Assembly (NCBI GenBank): GCA_950097015.1 | Contig: CATNEN010000001.1 | Location: 13,042,001-13,106,000 of the forward strand | DNA from: Macrostomum hystrix | Lineage: Eukaryota > Platyhelminthes > Macrostomidae | Length of the DNA: 64,000 bases | Direction: 5' to 3' | Shown: piece by piece, positions 42,851 through 52,770 of the stretch | How positions within the stretch are numbered: position 1 is the stretch's first letter | Layout of the letters: each line of letters starts with the position of its first letter | Notes under the pieces: generated by a model | What the model saw: the letters and a program-made list of their open reading frames with translations, nothing else | The model's database searches: none | Told to the model about the DNA's origin: nothing | Translations under genes and position numbers: made by a program

Positions 42851-45560
42851 TAACAACTATAGACAACACATATTTACACAAATTTACACACTTAGTACAC
42901 TTCTCTGGTGTACCGTGCCTTCTCTATTATCTTACTTCGGCATGTTCGGCTTCAGGGTGTTCAAGGTGATGCGACACTTGTGCCCATCTGGCCTCACAGG
43001 TCCTGGTTTAGCACAGAAGAAGCATCCGCTAAACTTATGTACATTCCTCTCTGTGATGTACTCCATATCTTGCTTATTCTGCATCGAAATCATGCCTCTT
43101 CCCATAGGCTTTTTCTTTTCTTCCTGGCTTCCAGACATTGTCTGATTACCGAACATTGACTGTGTTCCACCACTTCCAAATAGTGGAGGGATACCTGGCT
43201 GCTGATTCATCAGCACCGCTATTATCAGCATAATAATCGACATTTTCTATGAACTCTTCGTTCTACTTGATAATCTACTCTATTCTCGATTGAGGCCGTT
43301 TCTCTAATCCTTTCCGCTGCCACCAAAGTTGTAACAGGGCTTGTCTCTCTACTTTTCTCTCTTTCTTGGTAGCGTATCTTTTGGCCTCTTCTGTTCTTTT
43401 AGCTCCTTCTCTACTGTTCACGTTCTCCGTATGTCTTTAACTCGGTGGCCCTGAAAAGGGCCGTTTTAACACCACAACTCTTACGTTGTGAGATTCTCCT
43501 AGGTAGCGCTTCTGCACTGGCACGAGCGGTTTATCCCTCTAAGGCACTGATCTCTTATTCTCCAGTCTCTGCTGGGCGTTTCTCCAGGATCAGAGGGTCA
43601 CAGCCTCAATCCTTGTCTTATCTTCACACTTGAAGGTATCTCCTTAATAAGTGACACAACACGTTGGCTTTTGTTCAAACAGATCTTTAACTCAGTTATT
43701 GCCTTTTCGGCTCACTGGCGGGTTGTATTATTACCACAGAAACTCCCTGCTTATATAGCATTTATAAACTTTGTTTTAATAGCGCGAATTTACTAAACTA
43801 CGAGTATAAAAAATATTTATAATATGTACCTATATATAATATATATATCGCAAGAAAATATTATAGCGCGAGAAATGAAATTACTACTAGCTAAAATGCA
43901 AAATATATAGAACTACTACACATTCTTTCCACGCGACGATGCCCAAACCGATACATAGGTGGGCTTCGGGCCACGGCCGACAGCGGCAATGGCAAAGGCA
44001 GCGCTTGCGAGCACGGCGGCCGCACCCGCTGCGCTGTCAATGGGGGGCGCGGCCGCACCAGCGGACTTCCCCGTTTTACTCATTCGTGCTGTTGGGATCA
44101 TAGTGCTGGTGGGCGGTACTAGAACTGCCGAACGTATCCGCCTCACTTTTGATTGTGCCGACTTCTGCGTAGGCACTTCTTTTGGCGCGTCTGAACCCGT
44201 ATCCTCGTCTGAATCACTGACCTCCAGGTCGGCAGCCAGCTCGGCGTCGGTGAGCCGCAAGGCTAGCTCAGCGGTTCGCCTAGCCAGGCTGTCACGACCG
44301 CCCTAGACCGTCTATAGTTACTCCACTCAGTGTTAATTCGGGCCTTGTTGCTTTGGCCGTCTAGTGCATCAGCGACGGCTTGTTATTCGCGGACTCGCAA
44401 GATTCGCTTGATTCGCAAGCCGTCCTTTCGCCTCAAGCTTCCGAAGGCCTGCTATCTCTGCTTAAAGCTGCTCCTGATACCGGCGCTTCCACTCTATGCT
44501 CAACCGCGCCCAAATGCGCCGATTTCTACCATAAGCAGTTAGCTGAGTCTCCGGCTTCATAATTTCTAGGAATTAATGACTGGAGTTAGTAATTCGGATT
44601 AGTTATACCTGCCCCACCCTGATTGAGTTAATTTGTTAGTACCATGGATATAAATTGAATGAAAACTTCGGCTAATCCGCCAAATCAGTGTTAGTGCTGA
44701 TTAAACATTGCCTACCATGGCTAAATAAGGTGCACTAGTGAAAGGGGGAAAGGGAAGGAACTGGCTATCTTGTTCACACCTATGTCACCCTCTACTCTTT
44801 ACTAATGTAACGCCTATAGCGACTTATGGGCTGGAACCCAGACAGCACATGGTTTGGATTTCTTTGTTGTTATTCCATCGCTTGTCTGTTTCAATCGCCT
44901 GCGCTTCGCATTCTCGATTTGCTTTGACTTTCCTCGGTTCCTCAAGAGCCCAAGCTCCACACTAGACGTCATGTAGACGTTATCTTCGCTAGCGTCTGTA
45001 GCCACTGCATAACCGACAGGCGCGGCGGCGTTATTCGCGGCTCCAGACTCGTTGGGTTTTGTGGTCGCGAGTTCGCGAGTAATTAAGAGCTAGGGGGTGA
45101 TTTTGTTGAGTCTCATATGAGATCAAAAAGGTTTGATTATTGCTGGATCGGGTGCAGTATATTTATAGTGTATAGTGTATTTTTGCGATTCCGGCAGTTT
45201 CTAGAAATATACTGTACGGTAAAACAAATTTAATTAGGCTATTTATTATTAGATGCAATCGCATGCGGAGTTTATGCTAGATATACAATAATTTATGGTG
45301 AATTATGCAATTATTGTACTATAGGAATATTCTGAGAAAAATTGCGAAGTTAAATATGTACTATATCGAAGAATTTTCTAGAAATCAATGTTTTCGTACT
45401 GTATAGTATGTACTCGAAGGTCAATTGAATATCGTACAAAAGTTTCGCGATTTATGGTCACTACAACAGTCCCCCCGCAGAAGATGGAGTCCTGATGGTG
45501 AATGAATATGCACACGAGGAAAACTGGAGATTATGGTATGGGGTGCCGAAGCTGCAGACG
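42850..45560. other. Mostly non-coding; one acidic ORF
   Basis: 42850-43900 shows no gene; short frames on both strands at 42900-43240 overlap and lack domains. 44300-44570 has a 60-codon plus frame (Leu/Ser-rich) without a recognised domain. 45080-45480 is AT-rich. The segment ending in CCCCCCGCAG at 45478 may be the end of the Ty3 fragment downstream. Confidence 0.4.
43916..44260 (-). CDS. Hypothetical acidic ORF, possible exon of a transposase
   Basis: A 114-residue minus-strand frame that is also open about 15 codons upstream. It begins MRLTDAELAADLEVSDSDED, a short predicted helix followed by an Asp/Ser/Glu cluster, and ends with GRGPKPTYVSVWASSRGKN. A short helix plus DSDED at the N-terminus is common in piggyBac-like transposases, but no catalytic core follows, so this is only a suggestion. 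The middle is Ala-rich low complexity. Local GC content is higher than in the flanks. Confidence 0.25.
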   Translation of the reverse strand: MRLTDAELAADLEVSDSDEDTGSDAPKEVPTQKSAQSKVRRIRSAVLVPPTSTMIPTARMSKTGKSAGAAAPPIDSAAGAAAVLASAAFAIAAVGRGPKPTYVSVWASSRGKNV

Positions 45561-45594
45561 TATGAAATGCAGTGTGAGGCAACTACAAGTTGAA

Positions 45595-46930
45595 TGCAAA
45601 TGTACAGTGCATGCTACGCTCTCGGCGGTGACGGACTCAAGCGGCGTCGCCTCGATTCAGCTGGTGCTGCGATCGATCATGGTGAGCATGTATCGAGGGG
45701 TCAGCCCGCAGTTGACGTACTTCCTGTCTGGTACTGGGAGCGGACCGACAATGTCGATATGAACGATTTCGAGTCTGTCTGTTTCGTGTGGCGTCCGATT
45801 TTGCTTCGTTGGCAGGTTTCGCACGCTAGGCAATACCTCTTGATGTCGTATGTCGGGTTGTCAACAGGCTGGCGGTCTTGCGGACTCCGTAGTGGCCGAG
45901 TTGTCCACAGGTACTCACGTGGCTTCTTGAGCGACTTGGTGACCAGGCTTAGCAGCGGCGCGGCGGTGTGGCTGAACTGAGGGATGAAACGCCGGTAGAA
46001 TCCGATCGTGCCGAGGAATCTGCGCAGGGCCTGTGCGTTGCGGGGAACCGGCCACTCCGCGGATGGCGTCGACCTTGGAGTCGAGCGGTCGAATCCCGTC
46101 TGCTGTCACCCGGTGTCCTAGGAAAGTGATCTCCTTCTGCAGAAAAGCGCACTTGCTGAGCTGGACCTTTAAGCCATGTTGTTCTAGGCGCTGAAGAACT
46201 CGTTCGAGCACTCGAAGGTGATCGTCCTCGTCCTTGGAATAGACCAGGAGGTCGTCCACGTATGCGAGAACGCCGTCGATGCCTCGGAGGACGGTGTCGA
46301 TAAATCGCTGAAAAGTCTGACCTGCGTTGCGAAGACCGAATGGCATGCGGGTCCATTCGTAGAGTCCAAACGGCGTGATGATTGCAGACTTCGGTATATC
46401 GTCCTCGGCGATGGGAATCTGATGATAGGCTCGGACGAGATCCAACTTGGAGAAAGTCTTGGTGCCGTGGAGATATCTCGTGAAGCACTGAATGTGTGGC
46501 ACTGTGTAATGATTTGGCTGAGTGATCTTGTTCAGCTGTCGGTAGTCGCCACAGGGTCGCCATTTCCCGTTTGGGACTCCGTCGTCCTTTTTAGGCACCA
46601 TGTGTAGTGGCGATGCCCAACTGCTAGACGATGGGCGTAGATATCCGGCATCTATCAACTGTTGAAATTCGTCCTTTGCGATGGGCAGCTTCTCGGGATG
46701 TAGTTGTCTTGCCTTGGCGTGAGTCGGTTGATGTTCGCCTGTGACAATGACGTGCCGTGTGTCTTGTTTTACCTCCTCGGCTGGCGGCAGAGGACCCCCC
46801 TCCACGTACGTGAAGGTCTCCTTTAATTTGTCGATTAGCTGCCGCACGCGTGCATCGCAGTTGTCGGGGAAGGCTAGAGAGACGCTGACTGTGTCGAGCT
46901 GTAGGGCGGCGACTGGCAGAGTTGCTAGCG
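45595..46930 (-). pseudogene. Ty3-type retrotransposon pol: reverse transcriptase and integrase piece, RNase H deleted
   Basis: Minus-strand pol of an LTR retrotransposon. The reverse transcriptase is nearly complete: [50 protein letters not shown], the catalytic [12 protein letters not shown], and [14 protein letters not shown] frameshift near 46055 follows; the correct frame continues with [15 protein letters not shown] and SLKKP. Within about 30 bases the sequence changes to the zinc-binding start of integrase (GHYGVRKTA, then CLACETCQRSKIG) and, in another frame, the first part of its core (IVHIDIVGPLPVPDRKYV). So the RNase H domain is missing and integrase is frameshifted and cut short near 45595. 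The upstream protease and gag are absent; the frame joins unrelated sequence near 46930. Confidence 0.85.
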
Positions 46931-46959
46931 TTTGGAGCAGCCAAGGCAGCAGCAGAACT

Positions 46960-47560
46960 AATAGTACCAGTAGTAGCAGACACAGCTCCACTGGCAACAG
47001 CTTGATCACCTGTCGAAGCAGACGATGTCACATCACCAATCAGAGCGAAGACATCAGGTTCAATGTCCATGGATTCACTACCATCTTCATCAATCATTGG
47101 GCTGGGGGGTTGAAGCATCTGCTTGCCCCTGATGACTGGTGCATGAAGTACAGCTGGCGCTACTGATTGCACAGCAGCTTGAGTCTCTCGCCCCTCACCA
47201 TTATCATCATCAGCAGCAGCATTGCTGATGTCTTTGTCGTGGCGACGACCACTAATTGGAGTCACAAAGTCCTCACTAGAGCTGGTGCTGCTGGTTCTGG
47301 ATCTGATGACTCCATTGATGACTTGACTGAGCGCACTCATTCGTTGCATTGCTGCATCTTTCTCCTTGCAGCGCTTTGCTGCTCCCATGACAATTCGTCG
47401 AAACGAGCGCTCAGCTTCTTCATTACCGGGGAGCAGCTGATGATTTCGATGAGCCTTGGTATTTTTTGCAGCACCTTGTTCGTTGAACACAGAGACCTCA
47501 GAGCACTGCCAGCATACTGTCCATTTCACTTTTTCACATTTTTCATGGCGATCGGATCAG
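46960..47560 (-). pseudogene. Unknown Cys/His-starting ORF fused upstream of Ty3 pol
   Basis: The minus frame reads through from about 47560 to 46960. It begins KCEKVKWTVCWQCSEVSVFN, then AKNTKAHRNHQ, a C-x-x-C/H-x-x-H arrangement that could bind zinc. A basic helix follows (RSFRRIVMGAAKRCKEKDAA), then a long Ser/Asp/Glu-rich disordered stretch (SSTSSSEDFV, DIEPDVFALIGDV). This is unlike Ty3 gag. A TTTTTAG acceptor-like site lies just upstream (about 47590 on the minus strand), so it may be the last exons of a host or transposon gene into which the Ty3 element inserted. I do not recognise the family. Confidence 0.35.
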
Positions 47561-47599
47561 AGTCCTCCTTGCTGACATTTGATACTAAAAATGTTTATA

Positions 47600-48036
47600 C
47601 TAATAAGCATCACTAAAAATGACACGGAAAAATATCTAAAACAATATTACACTCATGAATTTTGGAAAGCCTGTTGACTAACCTCCTCGAATGTACTCGA
47701 CTGCAGCATCGAAGTCAGCTGCATGGCTTATTTACAGATTGTGCAATCTATTTTCAAAGTATCACAATTTTGCGGGTCATTTTTGCGAATATTAGTTTTC
47801 TGAGGCATGGTAATACTTGAAAATTACAAATTATGCCTCAAGCGTATAGTTATAAAACGGGACTTCAGTGACTACCAAACTAAATGGTTCTTTGAAAACA
47901 TGAAATTTATATTGACACTAAAAAGTGCTACCAAATGCTATTTGTTGCGTTATAAAAAAATTAGACTAGTATTTTTACTCGCGAAAAGGGAGTCTCGTTT
48001 GTGTTGTTCTAATGAGATATATTTCGTACAGATAAT
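47600..48036. other. AT-rich spacer, no gene seen
   Basis: A 98-codon plus frame at 47807-48103 is Lys/Phe/Leu-rich, has no domain and runs into the repeat at 48037, so it is probably chance. Confidence 0.45.
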
Positions 48037-48147
48037 TGTTGTGCTTGTGGTAGCGTGGTACACACAAATGGTGGAAATAACCAAGACAGGAACTAGAGCC
48101 TGACTCACGGATTGTCTGGAGGCTGCTCAGCAGTCTACAGCACATCA
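48037..48147 (-). repeat. TGATGTGCTG repeat family, copy 3 (short, internally deleted)
   Basis: On the minus strand it starts TGATGTGCTGTAGACTGCTG, runs to GAGTCAGGCT and is then joined directly to the 3' end (TCCTGTCTTGGTTATTTCCA ... CCACGCTACCACAAGCACAACA). It therefore keeps both ends seen in copy 2 but lacks about 510 internal bases. It defines the family termini. Confidence 0.75.
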
Positions 48148-48539
48148 TTCTCCTCCAGCTAAAGGATGACGGTCAACACCGGCTGGCCGTCAGCCGCACA
48201 TAAACAAAACTCACGTAAGTACCTTTTTATTCTCATATTAACTTCGAAATCATAACTCATTAATGGCGCACGAAACCAAAAACAAACAACTAAAAACAAA
48301 AAAACACTAGACGAAGAAAACTGGATAAAAAGGATCAAACCGACAACAAGACATGGGCGAGCACACCAAACATAAACAATAGGCGCACACAAACAAAGAA
48401 AACATAAATGGACTACATAAAAAAATAAAGCCGCGCTAATATGTCGGTGGCATGTGTCATGTCCTGGATAAAGAAAACTTTTTTACTACTCGCCGTGGCC
48501 CTCAGAACCTGGCCATCCGGATCATTGCTTCCGGGTACC

Positions 48540-49130
48540 ACGTACCCTCAATTAATTCCACTACCGCCTGTCCATAGCGGGCCACGAGATGGTGAGGTGT
48601 GCGGGCGGACCTCCTAGTATTACCTCGGCTCGAGCGGCCGCTTTATGTACCATCTCGAGCCTCGTAGCTCGTTGTTCTTCGGCGAAGGCCCTCTGCGTGG
48701 CGGCCGGCCAGCCGTCGTCCAACTGTACCCGTACAGCGCGCACCAGGGACTCCATTACTGCCTGCGTGGCAGCTTCGCGGTCGGCCGCCCGCATGCCCCA
48801 TTGGGCCCGTTTCTGGCGGCGCCGCTTCTTCTTCTTGCTTTTTGTCGCCTTTCGGCATAGCTCACCGGGAGTCCCTTACTCTAGCTCTTACGCTTCGCAG
48901 CTGCGTAGGTGGCGTGCCATGTTGGTGGCTGCCAGGAGGCGCCCGCACGATGGGCAGGCCTTTCGGATGCCTCTCTCCGGTGATTCACGATGGTTTTGTT
49001 TAAAGAGGTCCCACGGTTCGTTATGCCGTGATCACTCTGCCGGGTGCGGTTTTGCCCGCGGGACGTGGTTTTCAAATCACGGCCGCGGGCCTCACCGCCC
49101 CCCGGTTCCTTTTTTGCCAGACTGGCACGC
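48540..49130 (-). pseudogene. GC-rich fragment with a CCHC-type finger, possibly retrotransposon
   Basis: Minus strand, markedly GC-richer than its flanks. One frame near 48985-48900 reads ACPSCGRLLAATNMARHLRS then CEA and a stop, a C-x2-C-x10-H-x4-C zinc finger. After the stop, another frame (48794-48561) gives a helix-rich basic region (MRAADREAATQAVMESLVRA and on). Downstream is AT-rich. The pattern of a terminal finger followed by a second frame could be part of a non-LTR retrotransposon, but no reverse transcriptase is present. Identity is open. Confidence 0.3.
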
Positions 49131-49159
49131 CAGTGCTTATATATAAATATAATAGTTAA

Positions 49160-50390
49160 AAGCTGATTCAACGCATGAGAGAAAAAAAACGCGTTAAAAA
49201 TGTTTAAAATGTTAAAAATATAGAGTCAAGGAAATAACAAATAAGCACACGGCAGTAGAAATTATGTGCTCCAATACCTACTCAGTAGAAAAAAGAGTAG
49301 TGTGCAAAGAAAATGTAGAACTTATGTTAAAGGCATATAATGTTATAAGAAAGAATCTGTCTATAGGAGAAAGTGTTATAAGTCGGGCATGTGAAATTAA
49401 TTGTTAAGAAATCTCTGAATGAATTGTTAGTAGTTGGCTTGCTCCAATGAAGTACAGCAATTCTGAAGGGGAAGAGCAATGTAACGTCACAATTTAACGA
49501 AGAGTGTGAAGAAATGAGGAGTGATTTCTCTCTGAAAGAGTTATTAGTAGCTGACATGTTTCAGTGAATTAAGGTAACTCAGAAGGGGAGGTGAAGTTTT
49601 CGGAGTGTTCCTGGATTGAAGTCCAGAAGCCCAGAGAGTAGTAGACTCTGGGAAAGTCATTGACAAGTTGTGAAGTCATGACTAAGTGATCAGTCCCAAA
49701 AGGCTGAGAAGAAGGCGCAGTGCTGATCTGAGGGATCAGATGTAGAGCCAGTGTTGTGGAATTTTGTAGAGTCACAAAGGTTGCCTAAAGTGGCCTACCT
49801 GAAGAAAGACACACTGTGGCCTGATGATCAGATGAGGACTGTGTTGTGATGTGAACAGGCATGATTGTGGCCTGAAGTAAGAAGTGAAGAGGCACAGGAG
49901 ATTGCCTGAAGAGGTCTATCTGAATAAGGGCGCTGTTATGGCCTGAAGTGTGTTTAAGAGAGGCAAATGAGGCCTAAAGAAATAAGAGGAGACTCCTGTA
50001 TGAAATTGGAGAAGGCACGTGGCCTAAAGATAATCAAATAAGAAATTATGTAAGCAGAGTAAATAGATTAGAGAAGGCAGATGAGTCAACAGGAATAAAT
50101 TAGGAAATTGGATATTGCCCGCATGCCAGTTAAATTAAGTGACAGATGGTCGATAAGTAACTATTAATGAGCACCTTCCTAGTTGTGAGAAGTAATTGAA
50201 ATAATGAGGTGACGATGAAGAATGTGACAACTGTGCGACATACTGTGTAAATAGTCGTATAAACACGCTTTAAACGTTGTGAAAATAGTATTAAGTGTTG
50301 TCTTTGAATATTTCTGTTGTATAAACCGAAAGGAATAAGTTAGGTGTGCTACTGTGAGTAGATGTGGGAGCACACTTAAGCTCAATATCC
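49160..50390. other. Purine-rich non-coding region
   Basis: The plus strand is enriched in A and G with recurring GGCCTGAAG/AGGCCTAAAG words at intervals of 30-60 bases between 49780 and 50050. No gene was identified. It could be the 5' leader of the ORF-bearing segment that follows. Confidence 0.4.
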
Positions 50391-50399
50391 TCGCCATTA

Positions 50400-51338
50400 G
50401 AAAGGGTGAGAGTGATGGCACTCAGCCATGCGGGAGCCGCCACGAGACGCCGGGTACCAGCAGAATAGTAAATCGGGAGAGCCGCGAACATCAGGGCAAT
50501 GCGAGAGCCGCAATGGAGCAGCATACCGCCCAACAGTCTTAAGGTAATTCCCATTGCAGGTAGTCTCCTTGGGGAGCGTGCAACCGGTAGGGTTGGAGGC
50601 AGTGACGGCGACCCAGGAAGCGCCGCGAGTTTCCCCGCCTACGCAGTCAGCCCCTCCGTCAAAACTACCGCGACGGGAGCACCGTTCCTCAGTCATCAAA
50701 AATCTCGCGCCTGAACAAGCCGAACCACAGACTGAGCCGCCAGTCGAAGCAGTAGCGCCGCAGCGCACTGTCTACGAACTGATCTCGCCCGCGACAACCA
50801 TCCGGGGCAACGATTGGCATGACCAGTCGTGCAATGCGAAGTACAGCCAGACAGATGACAAAGCTGACATAGATTGGGCCGCTGAATCGTTTGTAATGGT
50901 CATTGGTCAACCAACAAGACACTACCTTCCCTCAAGAATGGAACAAGATCCGGCTACAATGCCCCGGCGTCAACTGGCTACCGATGGCATTGGCAGTTGA
51001 TGAGCTTGAGGATCAACAATCACTGAAATTACTTGACAATTGAGAATCCGAACAGGTGTGCAAAGCCACCCTGCATGCACTTGTAGCCCGGTTTAAAAGA
51101 GTAGCTTTTGGAAAACAGCCAGATGAAGTGGACCCGGCCATTGAGCAATTTTATCGTGCTATGCCTTGTGGGTGTACCCCCAATTGCTGCGCAGCACCGT
51201 AGCCGCGTTCCAACGGGACTTGCGACACATGCGCAATGTTGCGCGAAAGTACAACACCTCTGTGTCATAGAGCAGATCCAAGGGTTCGCCTATGCCTTCA
51301 GCTGGGCAGGTCATCCACTGCCCGGAGCATTAGTATGA
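50400..51338 (+). pseudogene. GC-richer segment with unassigned open frames
   Basis: Frames at 50554-51000 (148 codons) and 51108-51338 (76 codons) on the plus strand stand out by GC content from the AT-rich flanks. The first ends in a Pro/Glu/Gln-rich stretch followed by ELISPATTIRGNDWHDQS and DKADIDWAAESFVMVIGQPT; the second contains a Cys-rich stretch in an alternate frame (MPCGCTPNCC). No family recognised. Composition suggests transposon origin. Confidence 0.25.
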
Positions 51339-51591
51339 ATTAATAATCACCCCTGTGACTAATAATCGCTATTCAATATTATAGCTTTGTAGTTCTGTTT
51401 TGTTTTGTGTATTAACGTGTATAGGCAACTATAAAACTTACCTGTCTACTGTGTTGTGCCAAGCATTTTTCTTCAGAAAAATTTTCTAAACTTTATTTTG
51501 TTATCAATTTTCATAAATTTTCTGTTTTTGGGGAGGTAGATGCAATAGGGCTGCTATGTCAGCACAAAATGTCCCAAAGCTGAGAGAACTA

Positions 51592-51839
51592 CAAGGACTA
51601 CTCAAGTAACGTATATATAGGACGCTACACTCGTGTTTCATGGAAATAGTTTTGTAGGCAGGTTTTCCCGGAAAAATACACTACGGAGATAGGAAATTTC
51701 ACATGTTTCAACACTAAAACAGTGATTGTGTCTCCTAACAGTGTAAGAGAATATTCAAATTAGAATATTTTGTGCCTCGCATTCTGCTCTATTGACATAG
51801 GCCCTATAGGATTTTTTTCAAATTGGTCTTGTCATTATT
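51592..51839 (+). repeat. P element left terminal inverted repeat
   Basis: About 248 bases that match the reverse complement of 58492-58723 with a handful of substitutions and two short gaps (about 5 and 9 bases). Shared words include GGACGCTACACTCGTGTTTC, TTTCACATGTTTCAACACTA and TTCAAATTAGAATATTTTGT. Much longer than the 31-bp repeats of the Drosophila P element. Confidence 0.93.
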
Positions 51840-52770
51840 TTTTTTTGTTTTTCAATTGACAGAAATACTTAAAATTCATGACATACAAAATATATACAAT
51901 TACATACAATGTTTTTTATCCGCTAAAAGACAGCAAATTATAAATAATATTTTTTTATTGATAATTCATTTTCGCGTTTTACTTGTAATGGTTTGCTTGT
52001 AATTTACGTAGCCACTTAGTCACTTAGCTTTTGAAAGTTAAATATTTATTTGAATGTTGAATGAATTAGATTGACTTAGCACTTAGCTAGTTAATGTTTA
52101 CAATACATTTAAATAATAAAGCTTTTGAAATGTAGATTCAATCCAAGTAAGTCAGAGGCCCAGAGTGCCCATATTCAAGTAATAAATTTGTATTATATTT
52201 CAATTGCTTTCAATTTATTTATATAGGCCTATTTTGTATTTTTTATTTTACCTAGTTAGTGACTTAATATGTAGCTAATAATAGCTAGCTAATGACAAAT
52301 GTGTACATTGTATTTTATATGCCTATTAACTAAATTTTAAGTGTCAGCTTGATTTAGCCAGGAATAGTGTAGTACCTTATAGGATAGCTAAACAGTAAAT
52401 TATATTATAGTCAACTGAATTTAAACATGATTATTTTGAGTAGCTGCTGGTTCAAGATTTTGAATTTGTTGACTCACTTAGCTTCTGTAGATTTTTATAC
52501 TTGAGAATGTTTTGAATTGTTAAATGTCTAATGTATAAAACTAATTTATTCACAAATCTCTAATAAGTTGATTTCAATGTGGAATATTGTCACCTGTGAT
52601 GTAGAAATAATATCTAATCATAGCTATAGATGGTATATACTTTGAGTTGAATACTTTGGTAGGCTAGGCCTAAGCCTATTTGATATATGACCTAAACCAA
52701 TAATAAATAAAGATATGTTTCCTAAAATTGTTTTCATTTATAGCAACATCTGTCATTATCACACTTTCAG
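51840..52770. other. P element 5' non-coding region
   Basis: AT-rich, no open frame of note. It ends in a pyrimidine-poor CACACTTTCAG acceptor directly before the coding ATG, so a non-coding first exon and the promoter should lie in this stretch or in the terminal repeat. Confidence 0.6.

Noticed and set aside
42908-43243. Plus and minus frames of 83-103 codons downstream of transposase B
   Set aside because: Overlapping on opposite strands with no domain; they do not continue the missing transposase C-terminus.
47807-48103. 98-codon plus frame
   Set aside because: AT-rich composition, no domain, and it runs into the repeat at 48037.
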